Source of the DNA: Lonicera japonica
Lineage: Eukaryota > Streptophyta > Magnoliopsida > Dipsacales > Caprifoliaceae
Direction: 5' to 3'
DNA: 64,000 bases
Assembly (NCBI GenBank): GCA_021464415.1
Contig: CM038470.1
Location: 10,614,394 to 10,678,393, forward strand
The notes under the pieces were generated by a model. That model did not search any database, was not told the origin of the DNA, and saw nothing but the letters and a program-made list of their open reading frames with translations. Position numbers and translations under genes: made by a program. Position 1 is the stretch's first letter; each line of letters opens with the position of its first letter. Shown here in pieces: positions 33,143 to 46,383 of the stretch.

Positions 33143-34966
33143 TTAAATAGAAGGCAAACACCGGGATCCTCTTGACGAAGACGAAAAGGACGAACTACCA
33201 GAAATGTCCATCCCATGGAACAAATCAGACAAGTAATTGTTCAAATCATCAGGTGCAAACCTTACCAATGCTCTCAAATTCCTCTCTCCACTCAAACTCC
33301 CCAAACTCGCATCATAAAAATTCTTGTACTGCGGTACCAACTGCTTCGCAATCGACACCTTAATCTCATCCCTTAGTTTCCCATCCACAACCACCCACAA
33401 CAACTGCTTCCGATAAACCTCATCAAATGCCGAATTAAATTGCCTAAAGCACTCCTTCACCATCTCCACTGACATTTCTGGATTCTCCGGTAGGCACGAG
33501 AGAACCTTACTCCAAGATGTTGACTCGTAGTTCACTGCATACTGTCTAACTTTCCTCTCGTGTTCCGATATCCACTCCTGGCCGAGGATGTACTTGAGAT
33601 TCGTCTTACGAACCTTCTCGACTACAAAATGAAGATTGTTGGCTAAGAAGAGGTACGATAGAGCAATGTCCTTGTATTGCTCTGCCTTGCTGTCAATTTT
33701 ACATAAAAGGACTAGTACGATCCGCGACAATCGAACCGTCACCGCCCGAATCGGACTGTCGAAGTAAGATTCCGGTAATGGCGATATTGATTTCTCCATT
33801 GACGGAGAATCAGCAAAGATGTCTCCCAGGGCTCCACTGTAATTCGCGAGGTATTGCATGTAATTCATTGCTGAATTGGTTAAAGGATGGACTCCGCCTC
33901 CGGCAGTTAGAGCTTTGGAAGAGTTTTTTTGAATTGACGACTCAAAATCCGTTAAAATCGCTTGGACCGATTCGGCGAGTTTGTGGAGAGATGAGAGATT
34001 TTGTAATTTAATTTCCGAGACAGATACATATGAGAAGATTGATTCAATCTCTGGAAAGAGATCGGAAATTGTTTCATACAAGTCCATTAACGGGAAAATT
34101 TTGTCCGGCGATCTCTTACTCTTGGCAACAAGTTCAGGAAATTTGAATAAATTCATAGCTCCTTCTTTGATTATATCGGTAAAGCACGATTCTCGGATTG
34201 GTTCTGAAGTTGAAAACACGTGATCGCAGAGAAATCTCTCGCCATGGAAGAGCATCTTGACTATGATCTTCATCGCATTCATCCAGTTCTTCAAATTATG
34301 CTCAAAAAGTTCGGAATTCATTTTGCTGATATGAGAAGAACTGTATTGTTCAATTCCAAGCCGGAATAAACTCTCCTCCACAATAGATTTTCTCATAATT
34401 TTGTATATCTTTGCGCACTCTTTTCCATAACCAGAGCTTATCATACAATCAGCTATTAACCTGAGATCAGACATGGCGATCACAGAGAGTTTTTCCACAT
34501 CGGAAATAATCTCACCAGCTCTCTGGGCTTCATCATCGGAACCGGAACCGGAACCGGAAACTTCATCATCAGAATAGCTCACCAATACACGTGAGGATCG
34601 GTTTGAAACCGATTCAGGATCCAAACACTCGCGATTTGCAGATAAGATCAAATAGAACTCCTTCTCGAGTCGCTTCATAGCAATTTGCATCAAGTTTTGC
34701 GCCAGTACTAGCTTCTGGGAGCCTGAATTACTACCGGAAACTAGAAAGTGCATCGCTCGAGATAAGTTGTTGACGCTTTTTATGAAAACTTTGGCCTCTT
34801 TTCTGTTTTTGTGAAAGAGAGAGAGGAATTTGGTGTAAGAGGAGGTGTTGAGGTCCCATTTGGTGATGATAGACTCCGCGATTTCGATGTTCTCCTCCAT
34901 CATGGATTGGGTGAAGGAGAGTAGTGATGAAGGTGTGGGAGGAGGTAATAAACGAGGGATGGACAT
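33143..34966 (-). CDS. EXO70: EXO70-family exocyst subunit (probably EXO70H clade)
   Basis: A single uninterrupted 607-codon exon starting at ATG 34964-34966. EXO70 is the exocyst subunit that tethers secretory vesicles to the plasma membrane; plants have many copies, several linked to cell-wall deposition and defence. Family features are the N-terminal block MMEENIEIAESIITKWD, RKEAKVFIKSVNNLSRAMHF and LAQNLMQIAMKRLEKEF. There is an acidic, low-complexity linker (SDDEVSGSGSGSDDEA, about residues 133-148). The Exo70 C-terminal helical domain (Pfam PF03081) shows GVHPLTNSAMNYMQYLANYS, ALSYLFLANNLHFVVEKV and RKVRQYAVNYESTSWSKVL. It ends in a Ser-rich tail. Length and lack of introns fit the plant E/H-type subfamilies; clade H is my recollection-based inference. 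The next in-frame Met codons are at residues 22-23. No defect is visible. Confidence 0.93.
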   Translation of the reverse strand: MSIPRLLPPPTPSSLLSFTQSMMEENIEIAESIITKWDLNTSSYTKFLSLFHKNRKEAKVFIKSVNNLSRAMHFLVSGSNSGSQKLVLAQNLMQIAMKRLEKEFYLILSANRECLDPESVSNRSSRVLVSYSDDEVSGSGSGSDDEAQRAGEIISDVEKLSVIAMSDLRLIADCMISSGYGKECAKIYKIMRKSIVEESLFRLGIEQYSSSHISKMNSELFEHNLKNWMNAMKIIVKMLFHGERFLCDHVFSTSEPIRESCFTDIIKEGAMNLFKFPELVAKSKRSPDKIFPLMDLYETISDLFPEIESIFSYVSVSEIKLQNLSSLHKLAESVQAILTDFESSIQKNSSKALTAGGGVHPLTNSAMNYMQYLANYSGALGDIFADSPSMEKSISPLPESYFDSPIRAVTVRLSRIVLVLLCKIDSKAEQYKDIALSYLFLANNLHFVVEKVRKTNLKYILGQEWISEHERKVRQYAVNYESTSWSKVLSCLPENPEMSVEMVKECFRQFNSAFDEVYRKQLLWVVVDGKLRDEIKVSIAKQLVPQYKNFYDASLGSLSGERNLRALVRFAPDDLNNYLSDLFHGMDISGSSSFSSSSRGSRCLPSI

Positions 34967-35380
34967 GGAGGATATTGATAAGAGAGAATTGGATTAAGTT
35001 TTGGAGAGAGAGAAGAAATTCATTATGGTTCTTCGTGGTGTTGGTGAAATATTATTGCCATTTTGAGGAGTTTTGTTCCGAGAAAAAAAAAAAAAAAAGG
35101 GCTCACACAAAAAACAGAATGTGTCTCTGTGTGATGAGTTTTGTGTGGGAATATTTGAATTATGGAGAGGTAAGGGGCTTAAGTAGAGGAAAATCAAAGC
35201 TTGCGGTCTCTTAAGTGCAATATTTTTATATAAGAAAATACACTTATATTAGTATTTGAATACAGTATACCGACAGTGATTTTTTATTAGAAACATGCCA
35301 AAAATCAAGAACCACAGGTTTTAAAAAGAAATAAAATAATAAAGACCGCGCCATAAAAATGTTTTATAGTCGAATGAGGT

Positions 35381-35703
35381 GCTTGTTTGGTTAAGATTTT
35401 AAAACATGTTTTTTAGATAAATTTTTAGGAAGTGTGAAAATAAGTTGAAAAGTTAATTTAATTTTTGTTGGAGGTTTTTTTCAACCAATTCAAAAAACTC
35501 ATAAAAAAAATTCGAAAAATAGTCACAATGAATCTTATTTTATAAATTTCGATAAATCAATTTCAAATATTTTTTTTATCTAATTCCTATTTTTAAATTT
35601 AAAGTTACAATATTTTAAAAAATTTATGAAAAAGAAAGTAAAATAAAGTTAACTTTTTAATAAAAATTTTAAAAATTAAATTTTAAAATTTCAACCAAAT
35701 AGC
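35381..35703. mobile_element. MITE-like element with GCT(TG)TTTGGTT termini
   Basis: The left arm GCTTGTTTGGTTAAGATTTTAA and the right arm, read inward as GCTATTTGGTTGAAATTTTAA, form an imperfect terminal inverted repeat of about 25 bp around a 0.3-kb AT-rich interior. Internal wording ('aataagttgaaaagtt') recalls the elements at 51382 and 54484. Confidence 0.5.
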
Positions 35704-36352
35704 AGAGGGAAAATTTAACCGCAGTTTGCATTTGAGGAGGTTGAGCATTGACTTGGCATGCACGTCAGAATGTGGGGGCTGACTGTGATGGAATCACTTG
35801 ATTTGAGGATAGAATTTGGGTGACACTGTATGTATACTAATTCGTGCAACATTTCTCTAGTGTCTATTTGTCATTGACCTATTTACAATTTACCCTTTTT
35901 TAAAAATTATTATTTTAATAGTGCTGAATGACACGAGTAATACTTAGCCTTTGTATAAATCAATATTTTAACAATTAATGTGTTTATATTGGCAAGTCTG
36001 TAAGAGTGGTTTGGTGAAGTGTTAGTCTCTTGATTAACTATTATTTTTCTTCATGTAACATTCTCTGTCTTAGAAATATTTTTTCATACTTGAATCAAGA
36101 TTTATCTTAAACATAGATAACGTGTTGTTTATAAACTTTAACCTATTCAACGACTTTTGTTTCATAAAGGACAAAAAGAGGAAATTGCAGTGCGTCAAAT
36201 CCTTTCGAGAGTTAATTAACTTAGTGTTGCCATAAAAGACCATTTCTACTTGAAGATAATATATGTATATATATATACATATATTTTTATTATATAATAC
36301 AATATAAAGCATTATTAACTATCTTTCTTGTCCACAAAATCGGCTGGTCCTT

Positions 36353-36375
36353 CCCCCCCCCCCCCCCCCCCCCCC
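36353..36375. repeat. Poly(C) run, 23 bases
   Basis: An uninterrupted run of C. True length is uncertain because such homopolymers are prone to sequencing error. Confidence 0.85.
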
Positions 36376-36835
36376 TTCTTGTTTTCCCACGACTTCAATC
36401 CAACCCCACACCCACTCCACTTCACTCCCCCATTGGCTCCACATGCATATACATGGCTTGCAATATATTTTGTACGATATCATGATATAACAAATGGAAA
36501 TACCATCAATGACGCAAATTCATTCTCTGGCAACAGTAATTGGAACGAAAATCATGATTTTTGAGCTTAAATTATCACGAGCAAATCCACCAACAAAAAA
36601 TCTTTCAACTATTACTGCATTTCCAAAGTAAAAGTACTTGGGAGAAATTTTCCAAGATTGCACAATGGACAAACACGCACACATGTGTAGAAATTGAAAT
36701 GTGAATAAAACAAAAACGCAAAGTTCAGAACTGGAATAGGAATTTTTTTTATTTTTTTTTTAAAAAGCACAAAAAATCTTCTCTCTAATGAAACCTCTAC
36801 CTTAAATTTACTACTCAGTAACATCTTCTACGTTG

Positions 36836-39160
<2,325 letters not shown>

Positions 39161-39238
39161 TTAGAATGACTGAAGCAAAGAATTACAGAGAAACTGCCTC
39201 TTTGATATGAAAACCCTAATACAAACCGAGAAAAGGAG

Positions 39239-39247
39239 TTAGGGTTT
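39239..39247 (-). promoter_or_regulatory. Telo-box (AAACCCTAA) in the RPL35 promoter or leader
   Basis: The minus strand reads GAAACCCTAAC about 80 bp upstream of the RPL35 start codon. A second copy in the other orientation lies at 39211-39219. Telo-boxes are typical of plant ribosomal protein genes and act with site II elements (TGGGCC), one of which lies on the minus strand at about 39352-39357. Confidence 0.7.
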
Positions 39248-39256
39248 CATTTCCTC

Positions 39257-39266
39257 ATTATATAGC
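39257..39266 (-). promoter_or_regulatory. TATA-like element of RPL35
   Basis: The minus strand reads GCTATATAAT about 100 bp upstream of the ATG, followed by a pyrimidine-rich start region ('ctccttttctc'), in agreement with a ribosomal protein promoter. Confidence 0.55.
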
Positions 39267-39269
39267 AAG

Positions 39270-41066
39270 GCCTAGGCCTGGAGACCGTATTGGGACATTT
39301 TGTCTGAATTAGGCCAACTTTACATTTAACATTTTGGATCTTGAAAAAAACCCGGCCCAAACACTAGAACCCGCTAATAAAATAAGGGGTGTTCATGGAC
39401 TGATTTCAAATCGGTCCCGGGAATTTTAAATAAAAGTTCAAGCCCAACCTGATTTTCTATTTAGCTTACTTTTGTGGTCGGCTGGTCGGGTGCCGTTAAA
39501 TATACACATTTTTATTTAATTCTATCGGTTCCATATACACTAATAGAATAAAATTAAGTAAAGAAGTGTATGTATTTAGTGCCGCCCACTTTAGTCTAAC
39601 CCTGCTCGTATATGGTATAATAGATTTACTTCAGTCATTAGATCTATGACAAAAGGAATGAAATCCCCTGCATGTAAAGAGTTAGATACAAAATAGTCAT
39701 TAAAGTGATCAAAAGCTTTAATTCCATTGTCCAAACGGTTGTTCCTGCATGTAAGGAGCAAAGGAAAGGAATTCCCTCCATGTAAAGGGCTAGGCACCCC
39801 CATTTTCACGTTTTATGGACTACGAAATAGATGGAATTTAAATACATGACAGAGCATACATAGTTATAACGGAATAAAATGGCTGTCACACTATATAGAT
39901 GTTTTTTTTATTATTCAAAAGAACTGGAAATTTAGGGACAGTTCAATGCTTATTTTCTTAATCATCAAACTCCTGCAATCTAACAAGTTATTTTAACAAG
40001 CCTCTTAATACGATTGACAAAATATATAATTAAAATATAAACACATGACATGTATGGAGATTTACCCTTCTCATCTTCACAATGCATCATAATCCTCACT
40101 CATTATAAATACCTTTTATTCTATTGTCGTTTATTGAGAAAAATAATTTATACCTCACCAGATATAAAAAGTTGATATTCACCTTACTTTTCCTGTAATT
40201 TGTAGTGAGATTTTGCACTATTAAGCAATATAATGTGAATATTTAAAAAATGTAAGCCGTGCGTGTACCTAGGGGGTGATACCTTGAATTTGGAATTTTT
40301 TTATTATATATGGAATATTTTTTGGAAAAAAAAAATTATATAAGAACTTATGAGCACAACTTGAAACTTCACCGCATTTAAGCATGTGTAACAAAAGAGG
40401 AGGATCATCAATATATGTTCACCAAAACATTTTGGTTAATTAGTTAGGCAACTAAATCAATTAAAAAATGTGAAATGTCTCCCGATGCAAAACATAGCCT
40501 CACACGAATCGCATGGTTCATCGATCAGTGATTTGAACCACCCCCTCCTCGCAAGACTAAGAGAATCTTATTTTTCTTGATTGCTTAATAAGCTTATAAG
40601 ATGTAATCCCTTATGAATCCATTAATTTTTCAACAAAGTTTTCACATGAAACTTCCTTTTTTTTCAGTCTTCCATCTCAAGTTGCTCACTTTAAGTGACA
40701 ATTTCTCATTCACCTCATTACCTTTTTTAGCAAACAAATACATAATTAGTTGTGCTTATTGAAAATATGAATTTATAATAACCTTTCACAACCAAGTGTA
40801 AGATCCTACTTTTCATACCAATATTTTCCAACAATTAAATCTACCTTTTAATATTAAGTATGTTTCTTAATTAATTGCATAATATTAATGTAATTAATTA
40901 AGAAATATACTTCACATTGTGTATTTGAGACTTTGAGTTGTATGAAGTATTAATACTAATGTTATTATGTTTGCATTAAAATTTTATGCCTTCAAATATA
41001 TTTTTGTGTGTTTTGAATTTTGCCTTTCCCCTTTTTTTAGATAAATTACTAGCTTTGTCACTCCAT
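39270..41066. other. RPL35 upstream region and non-coding spacer
   Basis: The proximal promoter of RPL35 occupies the left part. At 39590-39810 the phrase 'ctttacatg.a.gg' recurs three times ('acatgcagg', 'acatggaggg') around 'attcctttcctttg', a degenerate repeat and not a gene. The rest is AT-rich with no recognised feature. Confidence 0.5.
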
Positions 41067-41071
41067 ATAAT

Positions 41072-42403
41072 TGTTAGTTAATTAGGGCAGTAATCATGCA
41101 TCGCATACACTAATTTACGCACTAATCATTGAATCCTATGATCTATGCAGTTCAATAAAATCGACAGATGACATACCTTAATCGAGATTTGATGTCAATG
41201 AAACGAACAGGATGGATCTGATCCTTCTGTTGTTGTCGTCCTTAGCGTAGAAAACACGACGCCTCTACGGTATGCACACACGAACGAGATGAGATCTTGC
41301 TTGGTGTACTAGCGCCCTCTAGGGTTCTCTCTGCAATTTCGAATTTTCTTGCCTCTCTCAATTTCATTCACGGCCAAGAAGAACAAAGGTTCCCTTTTAT
41401 AAGGGAACCCTAGTGAGAACCCTAAGCAACAAACGAACTGGGCCCAAGTCCAACTTGGCCCGTTTTAATTCGTTTTGATCCAACTCGTTTTGGTGTGCGA
41501 CCCTGTAGGTTTTACACTCTTTGGCCGTACAATTAAAACCCGTTTTATTATACGAACAGTAAGCGGTTTCTAGTAAAACATTACTATTATCCAAAGGGTA
41601 TAAAGGTCAAAAACGACACAACCTTAAATTGATATTTCACACATTAACTCATTTTGTCAATCGATATCTAGATTGAACACAAGACCAGGCAAGTGTCATT
41701 CTTGTATAGTTCAATCTTTATTTCTTGATCTCTAAGTATAATTAATCCAAAACAAATGACATCTCATTTGTGCATGGCCATGCAAATATTAATTACACTT
41801 ATCAAGGGGCCCAACGATATCTCTCTCAATATATGAGAGTGACAAATCCCATCTTGATCAACCACATACCTCTACATAGTTCATAGTATGCTCGGTCATC
41901 ATCTTTATAATTACTCGGTCAAGAGCAACGTTTGATAATGCCTGACATGCTAATCCCTATGTTGGTAACCATGGCGATCTCAGGTCTGAGGATAATACGA
42001 TATCACAAATGGGGAACATCACTGATGACATTATGTAACACTCCTCGCGATGTCCCCAAAGCGGGTCAGTCCAATACTTTGTTCCCTAACAAGTATCAGT
42101 ATGTTCAGCTTGATATCTCCATATCCATGACTTGTGGAACATAGTCATCAGCTGACCCATACTCTAATCATTATATCAATGTGATCCTAGGTTATTGATA
42201 CATGATTAGGGACATCTAAACAATATTATTATTACATTACTAGCATCCCACAATCTAGTCACGTACTTGATGAACTAGTATTAATAAATATTATTTACAA
42301 GAGATTATAAAGTAAAATAAATAAACTTTATTAATAACAATAAGCATAAGATATCCAAGTACAAATCATAATCTATGAATAGTCCTATGACATATCTCTT
42401 TCA
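41072..42403 (-). repeat. 3' LTR of copia element 2
   Basis: Element-orientation ends are TGAAAGAGATATG and TTAACTAACA. It differs from the other LTR by about four substitutions (for example at 41128, 41297, 42371 and 42388) and one single-base indel near 41230. Confidence 0.95.
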
Positions 42404-42416
42404 GTCTCCCACTTGT
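42404..42416 (-). promoter_or_regulatory. Polypurine tract of copia element 2
   Basis: The minus strand reads AAGTGGGAGAC directly before the 3' LTR, two bases beyond the pol stop codon. Confidence 0.8.
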
Positions 42417-42417
42417 A

Positions 42418-45400
42418 CTAGGACCATTCATTCATAAAACGAATGCCTAATGCACTAAAATGACGATCATGTTTAGTTTGAGAAAGTGGCTTAGTCAAAG
42501 GATCAGCTACATTCTCGTCTGTGGGAACCTTGCATATCTTCACATCACCATTACTGATAAACTCACGAATGAGGTGATAACGTCTCTGAATATGTTTGGA
42601 TTTTTGGTGTGACCTTGGCTCTTTAGCCTGAGCAATAGCTCCATTGTTGTCACAATACAAATCCACTGGATTGGTGCTACTAGGAATGACACCAAGTTCA
42701 GTGATAAACTTCTTTATCCATACTGCTTCCTTTGCTGCTTCTGAAGCAGCAACATATTCAGCTTCTGTTGTAGAATCAGCAACTGTGGCTTGCTTAGAAC
42801 TCTTCCAACTCACAGCTCCACCATTGAGACAAAACACAAAACCGGATTGTGATCTGAAATCATCCTTATCTGATTGAAAACCAGAATCCGTGTACCCATT
42901 TACAACCAACTCTTCTTCCCCACCATAAATCAAGAATATATCCCTAGTTCTTCTTAAGTACTTGAGGATATTCTTGACAGCGGTCCAGTGACTCTCACCT
43001 GGATCTGACTGGTATCTGCTAGTCACGCTCAATGCGCATGCTACATCTGGACGAGTACACAACATAGCGTACATGATAGAACCTATAGCCGAAGCATACG
43101 GGATTCTACTCATGCGATCTCGCTCATCTTGTGTCTGAGGACACTGAGTCTTGCTTAGTGTTGTGCCATGTGTCATTGGCAAGAACCCTCTTTTAGAGTC
43201 TTGCATGTTGAACCTACGTAAAACTTTGTCAAGGTAATTACTTTGACTCAGTCCTATTAGTTTTCTTGATCTATCTCTATAGATCTTAATCCCTAATATG
43301 TAGGCTGCCTCGCCCAAATCTTTCATTGAGAAACATTTTCCAAGCCAGGTCTTGACAGACTCAAGCATAGGAATATCATTCCCAATGAGTAGTATGTCAT
43401 CTACATACAATACCATAAAGACTATCGCGCTCCCACTAGTTTTCTTGTATACACAAGGTTCTTCTTCGTTCTTTCTAAAATCAAACTTTTTGATAGTTTC
43501 ATCGAAACGAAGATTCCAGCTCCGAGATGCTTGCTTAAGACCATATATGGATCTCTTAAGCTTGCATACCTTGTTAGCATTTCTTGGATCGACAAAACCT
43601 TCAGGTTGTGTCATGTACACATCCTCTTCTAGGTATCCATTAAGGAAAGCAGTTTTGACATCCATTTGCCATATTTCATAGTCATAATATGCGGCAATGC
43701 TTAAAAGGATCCGGATTGATTTAAACATGGCAACTGGCGAAAAAGATTCATCATAGTCAATACCATGGATTTGTCGATATCCTTTTGCAACCAATCGAGC
43801 TTTATAGACATCGATCTTGCCATCTTTATCAATCTTGATTTTGAAAACCCATTTGCAACCTATGGCTCTACAGCCATTTGGCATGTCAACCAAGTCCCAT
43901 ACTTGATTGTCATCCATGGATTTCATTTCGGATTTCATGGCTTCTAGCCATTTCTCGGAACTAGAGCTCTCCATTGCTTTTTTGAAAGTCGAGGGCTCAT
44001 TGTTGTCTAACAACACTATGTCTTGCTCATCTGAGACGAAAAGTGATAATCTCTCAGGTTAGCGACGTGGCCTACTTGACCTTCGTAAGACTGTAATTTC
44101 TTCAAGAGTTTCTGCAACTATTTGCATACTTTGTTGAGGCTCTTCATTAAGATTACTATCATCTCAAATTTCTTCTAGATGTATAGTGCTCCCACTGTTT
44201 TCTTTGGAAAGAAACTCTCTTTCTAAGAAAACTCCATTCCGAGCTACAAACACTTTGTTCTCGGTTGGATTATAAAAATAATATCCTTTTGTTTCCTTAG
44301 GATATCCTACGAAAAAGCATTTATCAGATTTGGGTTCCAATTTAGTTGTGATTAGTCGTCTGACGAAAACGTCACAACCCCAAATCTTTAGAAAAGACAG
44401 ACTTGGAACCTTTCCAGTCCATAACTCGTAAGGTGTCTTTTCTACAGCCTTAGATGGAGATCTATTTAGTGTGAACGCTGCGGTTTCAAGAGCATATCCC
44501 CAAAATGATATTGGAAGAGATGTCCGACTCATCATTGATCGAACCATGTCTAACAGTGTTCGGTTTCTCCTTTCAGATACACCATTCCATTGTGGTGTTC
44601 CTGGTGGAGTAAGTTGTGAAACAATTCCACAACTCTTAAGATGATCAATGAATTCTTGGCTTAAGTATTCTCCTCCTCGATCTGATCGAAGAGCTTTAAT
44701 AGTCTTGCCAAGTTGATTTTGTACCTCATTTTGAAATTCTTTGAACTTTTCAAAAGATTCTGATTTATATTTTATCAAGTAAACATAACCATATCTACTG
44801 AAATCATCAGTAAATATGATGAAGTACTGATATCCTCCTCTGGCAGTTGTGTTTAGTGGTCCACATACATCAGTATGAATGAGGGCCAAAAGATCACTTG
44901 CCCTATCATTGTTTCCATTGAAAGGGCTCTTGGTCATCTTTCCCAATAAACAAGATTCACATCGTTCAAAAGACTGAAAATCAAATGAATTTAGAAGACC
45001 ATCTTTATGGAGCTTCAACATGCGTTTCTCATTTATATGGCCTAAACGACAATGCCATAAATAAGTAGGATTCGAATCATCAGACTTGATTCTCTTGTTA
45101 TTTACGTTATAAACAGGTATTTCAAGATTTAGAATATAAAGACCATCCAATAATTGTCCAATACCATATTGCATATTATTCAAAGAAAATGAACAACGTT
45201 TGTCCTTAAAATTGAATTCAAAACCTTCTTCGTCTAACAAAGAAATAGAAATAATGTTTCTGCTAAAAGCAGGCACATAGTAACAATTATTTAATTCTAA
45301 AATCAATCCTGAAGGCAAAAGAATCTCAAATGTTCCTACAGCTAGAGCGGCAACTTTTGCTCGATTTCCAACGCGTAGGTCCACTTCTCCTTTAGCCAGC

Positions 45401-46383
45401 TTCCTACTCCTTTTGAGTCCCTGTACATTTGCACAAATGTGAGATGCACTACCAGTATCTAATACCCAAGAAGTAGAAGAAGCTGAAGTAACATTTACTT
45501 CTATAACGTAAGTACCTGAAGACGAAGGGGCTAGTCCCTTCTTTTTGTCGTCAAGGTATTTCTTGCAGTTTCTCTTCCAATGACCCTTTTCATTGCAGTG
45601 AAAACATATCATTTCAGCTTGTGGATTAGGCTTGGGCTCAGAATCTTGCTTCTTGTTCTTCCAGTTCTTAACTGGAGCTTTACCTTTGCCTTTGGCATTG
45701 GACTTTCCTTTGCCATTTCCACCCTTCTTGAAACCCTTTCCCTTTTGAACCATCAGAACATTATTCTTACATTTCTTAACAATATTCTGCTCAGCTGTTT
45801 TCAGCATCCCATGCATCTCAGTTAATGTCTTCTCCAAGCTGTGCATATTGAAGTTCATAATAAAACCATCATATGACTCAGGCAGCGACTGGAGAATGAC
45901 ATCAGTGGCCAACTCTTGGCTAATAGTTGTCCCCAACCTTTCTAGGTGATCAATGTACCCAATCATTTTGAGTACATGAGGACTAACTGAGCCTCCCTCA
46001 GGAAGCTTGCAAGAAAACAAAGACTTAGTAGTCTCGAAGCGTTCGACTCGAGCTTGTTCCTGAAACAAACTCTTTAGTTCCTTAACCATGTCGAATGCAT
46101 TCATGTTTTCAAACTGCTTCTGCAGATCAGCATTCATGCTAGCAAGCATGAGACATGAAACATCTAAATCATCATTCAGATGCTTCTGATATGCATCTTT
46201 CTGTGCACGAGGAGCATTAGCTGCTGGTTCTTCAGGAATAGCATTTTCGAGGACATAATCTTTCCTCTCCTGTTTGAGAACAATTCTCAGATTCCTAAAC
46301 CAGTCTAGGAAGTTGGTTGTATTTAGTTTTTCCTTCTCAAGGACAGATCGCAACGAAAAAGCGGTTGTGTTATGGTTCGTCAT
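42418..46383 (-). pseudogene. Copia 2 gag-pol, one frame with two in-frame stops
   Basis: From ATG 46381-46383 the frame runs 1322 codons to TAG 42418-42420. Gag ends with the zinc knuckle CFHCNEKGHWKRNC. Protease has WVLDTGSASHIC, integrase the HHCC block WHCRLGHINEKRM...CESCLLGK and catalytic residues in HTDVCGPL, RSDRGGEY and GVSERRNRT. RT has GCKWVFKIK, MDVKTAFLNGYLEEDVY and YVDDILLIGND. RNase H has GYTDSGFQSDKDD, STTEAEYVAASEAAKEA and YCDNNGAI. Stops TGA (44164-44166) and TAA (44059-44061) both fall in the variable linker between integrase and RT; all catalytic residues I can check are intact. Without them the polyprotein would be full length. Confidence 0.95.

Larger units (their letters stand above)
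34967..36835. other. Spacer between EXO70 and RPL35 with small repeats
   Basis: It holds the EXO70 promoter and the RPL35 3' flank. An A/T-run block lies at 35079-35097, a MITE-like repeat at 35381-35703, and a 23-base C run at 36353-36375. No further gene was recognised; the 78-codon plus-strand ORF at 36328 is created by the C run. Confidence 0.55.

Noticed and set aside
36328..36564. 78-codon plus-strand ORF starting with a proline run
   Set aside because: The run comes from a 23-base poly(C) tract; no family resemblance.
39591..39809. 72-codon minus-strand ORF
   Set aside because: It runs through a degenerate repeat of 'tttacatg.agg' words; no recognisable protein feature.
41397..42144. 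ORFs of 65 and 70 codons, repeated at 48306 and 48841
   Set aside because: They are duplicated only because they lie in the two LTRs of copia element 2.
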